Shown one piece after another: positions 43,287-52,971 of a DNA stretch of 64,000 nt. The translations under genes were made by a program, and so were the position numbers. This stretch comes from UBA5109 sp963975155. Lineage in GTDB: Bacteria > Pseudomonadota > Gammaproteobacteria > Pseudomonadales > Pseudohongiellaceae. A model generated the notes under the pieces. The model ran no database searches and was not told the origin of the DNA. It was given only the letters and a program-made list of their open reading frames with translations. The DNA lies in assembly GCA_963975155.1 (NCBI GenBank), contig CAXBFG010000001.1, positions 62,001 to 126,000 of the forward strand, in the 5' to 3' direction. Every line of letters begins with the position of its first letter. Within the stretch, counting starts at the first letter, position 1.

Positions 43287-43351
43287 AAACAGTTTCCTTG
43301 GGTGCTTGAATTAATGAGTGATAATGAACTGCAACAGGATTCTAACGGCTT

Positions 43352-44938
43352 TTAGCTATAGATACCCTGACTTCGTAAATAGTCTTCGTAATTCCCTTTG
43401 AAGTCGACCAGACCGTCAGACTGCATATCTATGATTCTGGTTGCCAGAGAGGATACAAATTCCCGGTCATGGCTGACAAAAATTTGGGTGCCGGGGAAGT
43501 TTTCCAATGCCAGGTTTAGTGCTTCGATGGATTCCATATCGAGGTGATTGGTGGGTTCATCGAGCAAGAGGACATTCGGATTGGTGAGGCTGAATTTACC
43601 AAACAGCATGCGGGCTTCTTCACCACCGGAAATGACCTTCACGGATTTACTGACTTCATCGCCGGAAAACAACATGCGCCCCAGAGCACCACGCACTAAC
43701 TGGTTGTCGCCTTTGGTCCATTGTTTCATCCAGTTGAACAGGGTCATATCCTCAGTAAAAGCCGCGTGGTGATCCTGAGCGAAATAGGCTATTTCTGCCT
43801 GCTCGGCCCATTTCACGGTTCCGCTATCCACGGCTAACTCTCCGAGCAGGCAACGCAGCAGGGTCGTTTTACCCGCTCCGTTAGGCCCAATGATGGCTAC
43901 ACGCTCGCCAGCTTCAATTTGCAGGCTGAGTTTATGAAACAGTGTTTTATCAAAGGATTTACTGATCTCTTCAACACTTACTGCCTGCCGATGCAGCTTT
44001 TTACTCTGGGAAAAACGGATGTATGGACTAACCCGGCTTGAGGGTTTCACATCATCCAACTGGATTTTGTCTATTTGTCTTGCCCGCGAAGTTGCCTGTT
44101 TGGCTTTCGATGCGTTAGCGGAAAAACGGCTGACAAAGCTTTGCAGTTCGGCAATCTGTTCTTTCTTTTTGGCATTTTCATTAAGTAGTTTTTCACGAGC
44201 CTGAGTTGAGGCCATCATGTAGTCATCATAATTGCCGGGATAGACTCTTAACTCGCCATAATCAAGATCTGCCATATGAGTGCAGACTTCGTTCAGAAAG
44301 TGACGATCATGGGAAATGATGATGATGGTGCTGTTGCGTTGTTTGAGAACGCCTTCCAGCCAGCGAATGGTATTGATGTCCAGATTGTTGGTAGGTTCGT
44401 CCAGTAACAGGACATCCGGGTCGGAGAATAAGGCCTGAGCGAGTAATACCCGTAATTTCCAGCCCGGAGCGATATTGCTCATCAAGCCTTCATGCTGATT
44501 AACGGGTATATCCAGACCAAGTAACAATTCGCCTGCGCGTGATTCAGTGGTATAACCGTCAAGCTCCGCAAAACGGATTTCCAGTTCGGCTACCTTCATG
44601 CCGTCTTGTTCAGACATTTCAGCCAGACTGTAAATGCGATCTCTTTCTTTTTTGACCTCCCATAATTCTTCGTGCCCCATGATTACCGTATCGAGGACAG
44701 AATATTCTTCGAAGGCAAACTGGTCCTGGCGTAGTTTGCCCAGCCGGATATGAGGCTCAAGCATGACATGACCAGCACTTGCTTTGAGCTCATTACCAAG
44801 AATTTTGATAAGGGTGGATTTACCACAACCATTGGCGCCGATCAGGCCGTAACAGTTGCCGTTATTAAATTTGACAGAAACGTTCTCAAAAAGAGGCTTG
44901 GCCCCAAATTGCATAGTGAGGTTTGCAGTAGAAATCAT
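43352..44938 (-). CDS. ybiT: ABC-F family ATPase (YbiT type)
   Basis: 528 aa. Two ABC ATPase domains and no membrane segment: Walker A GANGCGKST and GPNGAGKTT, Walker B LLLDEPTNNLD and LLLDEPTNHLD, with the interdomain P-site-tRNA linker (about 245-315: KKKEQIAELQSFVSRFSAN). The first signature reads MSNIAPGWKLRVLLAQALF, as in YbiT. ABC-F proteins bind the ribosomal E site and ease stalled translation. Standard length; an antibiotic-resistance role is not indicated. Confidence 0.93.
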   Translation of the reverse strand: MISTANLTMQFGAKPLFENVSVKFNNGNCYGLIGANGCGKSTLIKILGNELKASAGHVMLEPHIRLGKLRQDQFAFEEYSVLDTVIMGHEELWEVKKERDRIYSLAEMSEQDGMKVAELEIRFAELDGYTTESRAGELLLGLDIPVNQHEGLMSNIAPGWKLRVLLAQALFSDPDVLLLDEPTNNLDINTIRWLEGVLKQRNSTIIIISHDRHFLNEVCTHMADLDYGELRVYPGNYDDYMMASTQAREKLLNENAKKKEQIAELQSFVSRFSANASKAKQATSRARQIDKIQLDDVKPSSRVSPYIRFSQSKKLHRQAVSVEEISKSFDKTLFHKLSLQIEAGERVAIIGPNGAGKTTLLRCLLGELAVDSGTVKWAEQAEIAYFAQDHHAAFTEDMTLFNWMKQWTKGDNQLVRGALGRMLFSGDEVSKSVKVISGGEEARMLFGKFSLTNPNVLLLDEPTNHLDMESIEALNLALENFPGTQIFVSHDREFVSSLATRIIDMQSDGLVDFKGNYEDYLRSQGIYS

Positions 44939-45070
44939 ATAGCTTACTTAGGGCAGAAACAAAAGCGCGCATTCTAGCAAAGAGCAAGCGGATAAAGTAA
45001 ATTGATTTTGACTTATTCTTGCTGCCTGTTGTCAGTATCAAAGGTAAAGCGCAAGCAGACGCATACAAAT

Positions 45071-46828
45071 CTAAGCAGAACTTCTGGCAGGGGCCAGTAT
45101 TTTCTCTTTCAGAAATGCTACTACATTATCCAGAGGGATATCCTGACTGTCTGCTTTTGAGCGGTGCTTATACTCCAGCTTGTTCTGTTCCAGGCTGCGC
45201 TCTGAAATCACCAGGCGATGAGGTATACCTATCAGTTCCATGTCGGCAAATTTCACACCAGGGCTGGTTTTCTTATCGCGGTCATCAAACAGTACTTCAA
45301 GTCCTGCGGCACTTAAATCCCGGTAAAGTTTTTCGGCCAATTGTGATACCTGCTCGGATTTGTGAGCATTAAGAGGAATAATTGCCAACTGAAAAGGCGC
45401 AATGTTTTCGGGCCAGCTAATGCCATTTTCGTCATGACATTGTTCAATGGCGGCAGCCACTATTCTGGTGACGCCAATACCATAACAGCCCATCTCCGGT
45501 ACTATGCTCTTGCCATTTTCATTAAGAATGGTGTGCTGCATGGCTTTGCTGTATTTGTTGCCAAGTTGGAAGATATGCCCGACTTCGATGCCTCTTTTTA
45601 TGGATAATACACCTTTGCCATCCGGGCTCAGGTCCCCTTCGTTAACTTTTCTCAGGTCAGCTGTTTCACTAAACTGACAGTCTCTGTCCCAGTTAACACC
45701 GGTTAAATGAAAACCGTCCTGATTGGCACCACAGATAAAGTCACTGACCAAGGCTGCGTCACGGTCAACCACCAGCTTGATCTCCCCAGGCAAGTCTGCT
45801 GGTCCGATAGATCCGGGTTTGCAATTCAGCAGCTTGCTGATCTGTTCTTCACTGGCAAATTCAAGAGGAGCCTGAACGCCGGCTAATTTTGATGCCTTCA
45901 CTTCATTAAGTTGGTGGTCGCCTCTGACAATCAGGGCGACCAAAGGCTGATCTTTTTTCTTATCTGTATGTTCGCCCAAGACAATTAGTGTTTTCAGGGT
46001 CTGGGATGCTTCAACTCCTAATAAAGTACAGATATCCTGAATGCTGGTGGCATCAGGCGTGGCGACCAGGGTTTTTTCCTGCTTTGCAGCCTGGCGCTGT
46101 TGGCTGGGAGCCAAGGCGCTTGCCATTTCAATATTGGCAGCATAGTCGCCTTCAGAACTAAAGACGATTTCATCTTCTCCGGAATCTGCCAGTACATGAA
46201 ACTCATGTGAACTATTTCCCCCTATATTTCCGGAGTCGGCTACTACGGCGCGGAATGAGAAGCCGAGACGGGTAAATATTTTTGAGTAGGTTTCGTACAT
46301 CAATTCATAGGTTTCCTGCAGTGAAGCCTGATCTGCGTGAAAAGAATAGGCATCCTTCATCACAAACTCCCGTGCCCGCATAACCCCAAAACGTGGACGG
46401 CGTTCATCTCGAAATTTGGTTTGGATCTGATAAATATTAATGGGTAATTGTTTGTAGCTGCTTATTTCATTGCGCAAAAGGTCGGTAATAACTTCTTCAT
46501 GAGTAGGTCCCAGGCAGAAATCCCGGCCATGCCTGTCCTGAAAGCGCTGTAATTCAGGGCCCATTTGTTCCCAGCGGCCTGATTCCTGCCAGAGTTCTGC
46601 CGGTTGCACTACCGGCATGGAGACTTCCAGAGCACCCGCAGCATCCATTTCTTCCTGGATAATGCGGCTTACCTTGTTAAGCACCCTCAGGCCCATTGGC
46701 ATCCATGTGTAAAGGCCAGCGGCAAGTTTGCGGATAAGCCCCGCTTTTAGCATTAACTGATGACTGATTACCACGGCATCAGAAGGAGTTTCTTTACTTG
46801 TTGCTAATAGGTATTTGGAAGTACGCAT
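45071..46828 (-). CDS. proS: Prolyl-tRNA synthetase
   Basis: 585 aa class II enzyme of the bacterial (long) type: motif 1 region VSRIIQEEMDAAGALEVSMP, motif 2 FRDERRPRFGVMRAREFVMKDAY, an INS editing domain between motifs 2 and 3 (about 225-405, including the ATPDATSI stretch), motif 3 GCYGIGVTRIVAAAIEQ, and the C-terminal anticodon-binding domain (LEVLFDDRDKKTSPGVKFADMELIGIPHR). Charges tRNA-Pro, one gene for which is in this window. Confidence 0.97.
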   Translation of the reverse strand: MRTSKYLLATSKETPSDAVVISHQLMLKAGLIRKLAAGLYTWMPMGLRVLNKVSRIIQEEMDAAGALEVSMPVVQPAELWQESGRWEQMGPELQRFQDRHGRDFCLGPTHEEVITDLLRNEISSYKQLPINIYQIQTKFRDERRPRFGVMRAREFVMKDAYSFHADQASLQETYELMYETYSKIFTRLGFSFRAVVADSGNIGGNSSHEFHVLADSGEDEIVFSSEGDYAANIEMASALAPSQQRQAAKQEKTLVATPDATSIQDICTLLGVEASQTLKTLIVLGEHTDKKKDQPLVALIVRGDHQLNEVKASKLAGVQAPLEFASEEQISKLLNCKPGSIGPADLPGEIKLVVDRDAALVSDFICGANQDGFHLTGVNWDRDCQFSETADLRKVNEGDLSPDGKGVLSIKRGIEVGHIFQLGNKYSKAMQHTILNENGKSIVPEMGCYGIGVTRIVAAAIEQCHDENGISWPENIAPFQLAIIPLNAHKSEQVSQLAEKLYRDLSAAGLEVLFDDRDKKTSPGVKFADMELIGIPHRLVISERSLEQNKLEYKHRSKADSQDIPLDNVVAFLKEKILAPARSSA

Positions 46829-46858
46829 AGTTCAGGAATCATATCTGTTTTTGTTCAA

Positions 46859-46882
46859 TAAAAAAGCAGCCCGGAGGCTGCT
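46859..46882 (-). terminator. Intrinsic terminator of the HU-like gene
   Basis: Stem AGCAGCC/GGCTGCT with loop CGGA; on the minus strand it is followed by six T. It lies 24 bases after the stop of the HU gene and separates it from proS. Confidence 0.88.
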
Positions 46883-46906
46883 TCTGGAATTCATTGCCTT
46901 TAGGTA

Positions 46907-47284
46907 TTACAGGGCGAATTCTTTCAGTTTTTTCAGAGGCAGCACTTTGACTCTGGTTGTTGCAGGTTTTTTAGGAATATCCATAAATTCGCCTGGTTTA
47001 AAGGGGTTAGGCACATTCTTGCGGGCTGGACGGGCAGGCCGCTTAACCGCTTTGATTTTCAATAAGCCGGGCAGAGTAAATTCACCAACACCGCGCTTTT
47101 TGATGTGTCTTTCAATTAATACGCCCAATTCATCCAGCACTGTAGAAACTTCTTTTTTGGTTAAACCAGTATTTTCAGAAATAGTGCTGAGGATTGCTGT
47201 CTTGGTATATTTATCCTGGATTGCGCTAGTCTTATTCGTGGAAGCCTTTGCGGGAGCCTTTGCAGCAGATTTTTTTACAGCCAT
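46907..47284 (-). CDS. HU-family DNA-binding protein with basic N-terminal tail
   Basis: 125 aa nucleoid protein. A Lys/Ala-rich N-terminal tail of about 25 residues (MAVKKSAAKAPAKAS) precedes the HU dimer core (TKTAILSTISENTGLTKKEVSTVL, GEFTLPGLLKIKAVKRPARPARK, NPFKPGEFMDIPKKPATTRVKVLPLKKLK). HU fold and DNA-arm sequence are clear, although the arm differs from the classic RNPxTGE form. The basic tail is a variant seen in several gammaproteobacteria. Confidence 0.9.
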   Translation of the reverse strand: MAVKKSAAKAPAKASTNKTSAIQDKYTKTAILSTISENTGLTKKEVSTVLDELGVLIERHIKKRGVGEFTLPGLLKIKAVKRPARPARKNVPNPFKPGEFMDIPKKPATTRVKVLPLKKLKEFAL

Positions 47285-47604
47285 ACCTTCATCTCTTTTA
47301 AGTTGATTTATTAATAATAAATCTCAGACATTGATTTTAAATTCACTCAAAACTGATCGTTTGATTGTGTTCAAAGAATGCTGAGAACTCATGAAACTAG
47401 TGTTACCAGTCGAGTGACTCTTTATAACTTTTTCACTCTATGCGGGCAAGGGTTTTATGGGTGTTTTTCAATTATTTTTACTTTTTAATTCCTGTAAAGT
47501 GTTTTAGATCATAAATGTTGTCTGATAAATAAATGCGGTACAATGCAGCGCTTTTAATTTTACCCTTACAAACAATAGTGCTGTGAATTTTATTGAGGTA
47601 GAAG
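47285..47604. other. Divergent promoter region between HU and the FmdB-type gene
   Basis: 320 bp, AT-rich. For the plus-strand aspS-ruv unit, TTGTCT at 47518-47523 and TACAAT at 47539-47544 make a possible promoter, although the spacing of 15 is short. Nothing else is clear. Confidence 0.4.
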
Positions 47605-47931
47605 ATGCCCATTTATGAATATCAATGCGAGTCCTGTGGTGCAGGTTTGGAGATGCTGCAAAAGCTCAGTGACCCGGCACTTAAACTTTGCCCTGAATGT
47701 GGCAAAGAGAGTCTGAAGAAAAAGATATCGGCGACCAGTTTCAGGCTTAAAGGTACGGGTTGGTATGAGACTGACTTTAAGACTGGCAACAAAAAACACG
47801 GAACCGGGGAAAAGGATAGCAAGTCAGATAAGGACGCTAACAAGCCTGCAGCTGACAAGAGCCCGGATAAGAAAAGTTCGGGAGAAAGCTCAGGGAAACC
47901 AGACAGCAGCAAAAAAGCAACATCAACATAA
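47605..47931 (+). CDS. FmdB-family zinc-ribbon protein
   Basis: 108 aa. MPIYEYQCESCG and LCPECGK form a four-Cys zinc ribbon (about 1-45), followed by SFRLKGTGWYETDFK, both typical of the FmdB/CxxC family. The rest is a low-complexity Lys/Ser/Asp-rich tail (GEKDSKSDKDANK). Small regulatory or chaperone-like proteins of unclear role; commonly located just upstream of aspS, as here (74 bp). Confidence 0.88.
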   Translation: MPIYEYQCESCGAGLEMLQKLSDPALKLCPECGKESLKKKISATSFRLKGTGWYETDFKTGNKKHGTGEKDSKSDKDANKPAADKSPDKKSSGESSGKPDSSKKATST

Positions 47932-48005
47932 CCTGGAGATAAGCCCCTAACTAAGGTACTTATCAGGTTAAACTGACAAAGAAGTCATTGTAGAAGGTAG
48001 TAACT

Positions 48006-49778
48006 ATGCGAAGCCATTACTGTGGTGAATTGAACGAGAGCAATATTGGGGCAGAGGTTTCCTTATGTGGTTGGGTGCACCGCAGGCGTGATCATGGAGG
48101 CGTTATCTTTCTTGATCTGCGTGACAGGGATGGCATAACACAGCTGGTTTTTGACCCTGATACTGAGGAGAGTTTTGCCCGTGCGGAGCAGATTCGTAAT
48201 GAATATGTTATACAGGTAAAGGGACTGGTCAGGGCTCGTCCGGATGGAACCGGCAATGCTGATATGGCTACCGGCAAAATTGAAGTTCTTGGCAAAGAGC
48301 TGAATATTTTAAATGCTGCCGAAACCCCGCCCTTCCAATTGGATGAGCATATGTCTGTTAGTGAAGATGTGCGCTTACGGCACCGTTTTATTGATCTGCG
48401 CAGGCCTGAGATGCTCAATAAGCTGCGCATGCGCTCAAAAGTGACCAGCAGTATTCGCCGTTATCTGGATGAAAATGGTTTCCTGGATATAGAAACACCG
48501 ATCCTGACGCGTGCTACACCAGAAGGTGCCCGCGATTATCTGGTTCCCAGCCGAACCCATCATGGAAAGTTTTTTGCTTTACCGCAATCACCGCAACTTT
48601 TTAAACAGATATTAATGGTTTCTGGCATGGATCGTTATTACCAGATTGCCAAATGCTTTCGAGATGAAGACCTGCGTGCCGACCGTCAACCGGAATTTAC
48701 ACAGGTGGATATAGAGACTTCATTTATGGATGAAGATGCCATCATGGCGTCCGCCGAAGCGATGATTCGTTCGGTATTCAAAGAACACCTCAATGTGGAT
48801 CTGCCAGAATTTCCACGTATGACATATGCAGACGCCGTTCTGCAATACGGTACTGATCGGCCTGATTTACGAAACCCCATGCAATTGATCGACATCGCCG
48901 ATCTTATGCAGAAGGTGGAATTCAAAGTTTTTAATGCCCCTGCCAATGATCCTGGTTCTAGAGTCGTGGTTATGAAAGTACCCGGCGGCGCTGAGATCAG
49001 TCGTAAACAAATTGATGATTACACAACTTATATAGCTAATTACGGCGCCAAGGGCCTGGCATGGATAAAAGTCAATGATCTGGAAGCCGGTCTTGAAGGA
49101 CTGCAATCACCGATATTGAAATTTATGCCGGAAGATGTAATTCAGGGAGTACTGTCCAGAAGTAAGGCTGCGACAGGTGACATTTTGTTCTTTGGTGCCG
49201 ATAAAACCAATGTTGTGAATGAGTCGATGTCCGCACTACGAGACAGTGTAGGCAAAGATATGCAGCTGTTGAAGGGTGCCTGGGCACCGCTCTGGGTTGT
49301 TGATTTTCCGATGTTTGAAAGTGATAAGGAAGGCAATTGTACTTCTGTACATCACCCTTTTACTGCACCTTCATGCAGTCCGGAAGAACTTGAAGCCCGA
49401 CCTCTGGAGTCCTTGTCCAGGGCATACGACATGGTTCTGAATGGCACGGAACTCGGTGGTGGATCGATTCGTATCAACAAACCGGAAATGCAGCAGGCCG
49501 TTTTTCGGGTATTGGGGATTGATGAAGATGAAGCAGATGAAAAATTTGGCTTCTTGCTGGATGCTCTAAAATACGGTTGTCCTCCCCATGGCGGTATTGC
49601 CTTTGGTCTGGACCGTCTGGTAATGATGATGACTCATTCCCAATCTATTCGAGATGTGATTGCCTTTCCAAAAACCCAGTCGGCCAGTTGCCTGTTAACC
49701 AACGCACCGGGAGAAGTAGGTACTAAACAATTGCGCGAACTGAATATCCGTTTGAGAGAGCAGTCAAAGACTGAATAG
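48006..49778 (+). CDS. aspS: Aspartyl-tRNA synthetase
   Basis: 590 aa class II enzyme of the bacterial type: N-terminal OB-fold anticodon domain (VSLCGWVHRRRDHGGVIFLDLRDR), motif 2 CFRDEDLRADRQPEFTQVD, the bacterial GAD insertion domain (about 285-410), and motif 3 GIAFGLDRLVMMM. Start of the aspS-yebC-ruvCAB run on the plus strand. Whether it is discriminating or also charges tRNA-Asn cannot be told from sequence alone. Confidence 0.97.
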   Translation: MRSHYCGELNESNIGAEVSLCGWVHRRRDHGGVIFLDLRDRDGITQLVFDPDTEESFARAEQIRNEYVIQVKGLVRARPDGTGNADMATGKIEVLGKELNILNAAETPPFQLDEHMSVSEDVRLRHRFIDLRRPEMLNKLRMRSKVTSSIRRYLDENGFLDIETPILTRATPEGARDYLVPSRTHHGKFFALPQSPQLFKQILMVSGMDRYYQIAKCFRDEDLRADRQPEFTQVDIETSFMDEDAIMASAEAMIRSVFKEHLNVDLPEFPRMTYADAVLQYGTDRPDLRNPMQLIDIADLMQKVEFKVFNAPANDPGSRVVVMKVPGGAEISRKQIDDYTTYIANYGAKGLAWIKVNDLEAGLEGLQSPILKFMPEDVIQGVLSRSKAATGDILFFGADKTNVVNESMSALRDSVGKDMQLLKGAWAPLWVVDFPMFESDKEGNCTSVHHPFTAPSCSPEELEARPLESLSRAYDMVLNGTELGGGSIRINKPEMQQAVFRVLGIDEDEADEKFGFLLDALKYGCPPHGGIAFGLDRLVMMMTHSQSIRDVIAFPKTQSASCLLTNAPGEVGTKQLRELNIRLREQSKTE

Positions 49779-49894
49779 CCATACATAATAGTATAAAGAG
49801 TACTGGCTAATCGAAACTGATAGAAAGCAGCACCCGGCTAATAGCAAGTAATGTGAAATACAAGATTACAGGAATAATGAGGAAAGCATAGCTT

Positions 49895-50644
49895 ATGGCA
49901 GGTCATAGTAAATGGGCGAACATCAAACACCGTAAGGCCGGTCAGGATGCCAAGCGCGCAAAGGTGTTCACTAAAATAATTCGCGAATTGACAGTTGCAG
50001 CCAAACAGGGTGGTGGTGATGTTGCCGATAATCCACGTTTGCGAGCAGTTGTGGATAAAGCCTTAAGTGCCAACATGACCCGCGACACCATTGACCGCGC
50101 AATTGCACGTGGTGCCGGTAGTGGCGAAAATGAAAATCTGGAAGAACTGGTTTATGAGGGTTATGGCCCGAACGGTGTTGCCATATTGGTGGAAACACTT
50201 ACTGACAATAAGAATCGAACAGTAGCAGAAGTCCGACATTGTTTTACCAAGTCGGGAGGCAATCTCGGCACGAATGGGTCTGTTTCTTACCTGTTTAACA
50301 AGATCGGCATTATTTCCTATTCAAGCGGAGTTGATGAAGAGGCATTACTGGAACATGCACTTGAGGCCGGGGCTGAGGATGTCATTACAAATAATGATGG
50401 TAGTATTGATGTTCACACCTCTTTTGAAAATTTTGGTGCCGTAAAAGATAGTCTGGATGCTTCTGGCCTGGAAGCGAGCAATGCTGAAGTGACTATGTTA
50501 GCTTCAACCGAAGTCGAACTCGACGCGGTAAATGCTGAAAAACTGATGAATGTCGTTGATAGTCTCGAGGATCTGGATGATGTTCAGAATGTTTATTCTA
50601 ATGCCAGTATTTCAGATGAAGTTCTGGCCCAGTTGGATAATTGA
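49895..50644 (+). CDS. yebC: YebC/PmpR family protein
   Basis: 249 aa. MAGHSKWANIKHRKAGQDAKRAK at the start and GYGPNGVAILVETLTDNKNRT are family signatures; three-domain fold. Members were described as transcriptional regulators (PmpR, which represses quorum sensing in Pseudomonas) and more recently as helpers of translation through proline stretches. It lies between aspS and ruvC as in many bacteria. Confidence 0.94.
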   Translation: MAGHSKWANIKHRKAGQDAKRAKVFTKIIRELTVAAKQGGGDVADNPRLRAVVDKALSANMTRDTIDRAIARGAGSGENENLEELVYEGYGPNGVAILVETLTDNKNRTVAEVRHCFTKSGGNLGTNGSVSYLFNKIGIISYSSGVDEEALLEHALEAGAEDVITNNDGSIDVHTSFENFGAVKDSLDASGLEASNAEVTMLASTEVELDAVNAEKLMNVVDSLEDLDDVQNVYSNASISDEVLAQLDN

Positions 50645-50713
50645 ATCAAGGTATTGGATGAATCAGCAATCAGCAGCTAAGCAACCAGCAGGGCGAGGAG
50701 AGCAACCTACCTT

Positions 50714-51247
50714 ATGGCCGTAATTTTAGGGATAGACCCTGGCTCTCGCGTTTGCGGTTACGGTTTGATCAATGCTGTAGGTAATAAACTGGAATATATC
50801 TCTTCCGGTTGTATCAAAGTTGAAAAACTGCCATTTATGGAGCGTTTACAAAATATATTTGTAGGGGTTTCAGAAATCATCGAAAAATATCAGCCAGACG
50901 AAGTAGCTCTTGAAGAAATTTTTGTCGGTAAAAGCGCTGTCTCTGCGCTTAAACTTGGTCAGGCGCGTGGAGCGGTAATTGTTGCCTGTACCAATCACGG
51001 TTTAACTATCCATGAATACCCCCCTAATCAGATTAAAAAAGCACTGGTTGGCAGAGGGCGCGCAGAGAAAGGTCAGATGCAACACATGGTTACTTCCATC
51101 CTGGCTTTATCCGCCATGCCTCAAAAAGATGCCGCAGATGCTCTCTGTGTCGCAGTTTGTCATGTGCATACACAGTCAAGTTTGATTAAGATGGGTGGTG
51201 GGCAGGGCAGTCGGCACAGCCGGTTGCAAGCAGAAATAAAGCGATGA
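50714..51247 (+). CDS. ruvC: Holliday junction resolvase RuvC
   Basis: 177 aa. Endonuclease that cuts four-way junctions symmetrically. Acidic active site visible: first Asp in GIDPGSRVCGYG, the Glu pair in VALEEIFVG and the C-terminal Asp residues in KDAADALCVAVCHV. Followed by ruvA at 10 bp and ruvB, making the standard recombination operon. Confidence 0.96.
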   Translation: MAVILGIDPGSRVCGYGLINAVGNKLEYISSGCIKVEKLPFMERLQNIFVGVSEIIEKYQPDEVALEEIFVGKSAVSALKLGQARGAVIVACTNHGLTIHEYPPNQIKKALVGRGRAEKGQMQHMVTSILALSAMPQKDAADALCVAVCHVHTQSSLIKMGGGQGSRHSRLQAEIKR

Positions 51248-51257
51248 CAGGCAAATT

Positions 51258-51899
51258 ATGATTGGCAGAATCAGAGGCATCTTGCTGGATAAACAAGCGA
51301 ATCAAATTTTACTGGATGTGAATGGGCTGGCCTATGAAATTGAAGTGCCAATGAGCACTCTGTTTCAGTTGCCGAATATCGGCAAGGAAGCGAGTCTGCA
51401 TACTCATATGGTGGTCAGGGAAGATGCGCAACTGCTTTATGGTTTTTATGAAAACCATGAACGCACATTGTTCAGGTTGCTGATCCGTTTAAACGGTGTT
51501 GGCCCCAAAATGGCTTTGGGTATATTGTCAGGCTTAAACATACGGGAACTTGCCGATTGCGTGCATCGAAATGACCTGAATGCCCTGGTGCGTTTACCTG
51601 GAGTTGGCAAGAAAACGGCAGAGCGTTTAATTATCGAACTCAGGGATAAACTTGAGGACTGGTATCAAGAGGCTAATGCGGACGGGACACTAAAACAGGA
51701 GGGGGTATCAGCTAAAGGTACGAGCCAATCCAATTCAATGAGCTACCGTGAAGCAGAAGAAGCTCTAATAGCACTGGGCTACAAACCCCAGGACGCCAGT
51801 CGGGCAATCAGTCAGGTCGCCTTGAAACTTGAAGCTGATGGTTTGGCATTGGAGACCAGTATAATGGTACGTATGGCACTTAAAGGTATGACAGGCTAA
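51258..51899 (+). CDS. ruvA: Holliday junction branch-migration protein RuvA
   Basis: 213 aa. Tetramer that binds the junction and loads RuvB. N-terminal OB domain (MIGRIRGILLDK, LLYGFYENHERTLFRLL), two helix-hairpin-helix motifs (LNGVGPKMALGIL and LPGVGKKTAERLIIELRDKL) and the mobile C-terminal domain (EAEEALIALGYKPQDASRAI) that contacts RuvB. Sits between ruvC and ruvB. Confidence 0.96.
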   Translation: MIGRIRGILLDKQANQILLDVNGLAYEIEVPMSTLFQLPNIGKEASLHTHMVVREDAQLLYGFYENHERTLFRLLIRLNGVGPKMALGILSGLNIRELADCVHRNDLNALVRLPGVGKKTAERLIIELRDKLEDWYQEANADGTLKQEGVSAKGTSQSNSMSYREAEEALIALGYKPQDASRAISQVALKLEADGLALETSIMVRMALKGMTG

Positions 51900-51909
51900 A
51901 GTCGATAAT

Positions 51910-52941
51910 ATGATTGAAGAAGATCGTTTAATTTCAGGACTGGCTGCTGAAACTGAAGTTCAGCAGGATGTAGCTATACGTCCAAATAAACTGGATGATT
52001 ACATCGGTCAGGATGTAGTCAAAGAACAGATGGCAATTTTCATTTCAGCGGCACGCGGACGTAAAGAAGCCCTGGATCACACCTTGATTTTCGGACCTCC
52101 TGGCTTGGGCAAAACCACACTGTCCCATATTATTGCAAATGAAATGAATGTGACGCTGAAAAGCACCTCGGGTCCGGTACTGGAAAAAGCCGGCGATCTG
52201 GCGGCCATGCTGACCAACCTGGAAGCCGGTGATGTCTTGTTTATTGATGAAATTCACCGACTCAATCCGGCCATAGAAGAGATACTCTATCCGGCCATGG
52301 AAGATTACCAACTGGACATCATGATAGGAGAGGGACCTTCAGCGCGCTCACTGAAACTGGAATTACCACCCTTTACACTGGTTGGTGCAACAACCAGAGC
52401 CGGTTTGCTGACCTCACCTTTACGTGACCGCTTTGGCATCGTACAACGTCTGGAGTTTTATTCAGTGGCCCATTTGAAAAAAATTATCATTCGATCAGCC
52501 AGTATTTTAAACGTTGCATGTGATGCTGAAGGGGCTGAGGAGATAGCCAGACGTGCTCGAGGAACTCCACGTATAGCCAATCGCCTGTTGCGACGGGTTC
52601 GTGATTTTGCAGAGGTCAAGCATAGCGGTGCTATTGATGGAAAAATCGCTAATGATGCGCTGGATATGCTCAGTATAGATAAGAATGGTTTTGATCATCT
52701 GGATCGACGTTTCCTGATGACGCTGATCGAAAAGTTTGACGGAGGACCGGTTGGCATAGATAGTATTGCTGCCGCCATCAGTGAAGAAAGGGGAACAGTA
52801 GAAGATGTGCTCGAACCTTATCTGATACAGCAGGGTTTTATTACGCGGACACCACGTGGACGCATGGTTACTGAATTCGCTTACCGGCATTTTGGCCTCA
52901 AAGGCAGAAACGCTGAGGATTTATTTACAGCGGATCAGTAA
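51910..52941 (+). CDS. ruvB: Holliday junction branch-migration motor RuvB
   Basis: 343 aa AAA+ ATPase that drives branch migration. Walker A GPPGLGKTT, Walker B LFIDEIHRL, sensor GATTRAG, arginine finger LRDRFGI and C-terminal winged helix (IQQGFITRTPRGRMVTEFAYRHFG). Last gene of ruvCAB; tolQ starts 30 bp later without the ybgC gene often found in between. Confidence 0.97.
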   Translation: MIEEDRLISGLAAETEVQQDVAIRPNKLDDYIGQDVVKEQMAIFISAARGRKEALDHTLIFGPPGLGKTTLSHIIANEMNVTLKSTSGPVLEKAGDLAAMLTNLEAGDVLFIDEIHRLNPAIEEILYPAMEDYQLDIMIGEGPSARSLKLELPPFTLVGATTRAGLLTSPLRDRFGIVQRLEFYSVAHLKKIIIRSASILNVACDAEGAEEIARRARGTPRIANRLLRRVRDFAEVKHSGAIDGKIANDALDMLSIDKNGFDHLDRRFLMTLIEKFDGGPVGIDSIAAAISEERGTVEDVLEPYLIQQGFITRTPRGRMVTEFAYRHFGLKGRNAEDLFTADQ

Positions 52942-52971
52942 GTTTAATTATTTCGAGGAGAGCAAGCAGGC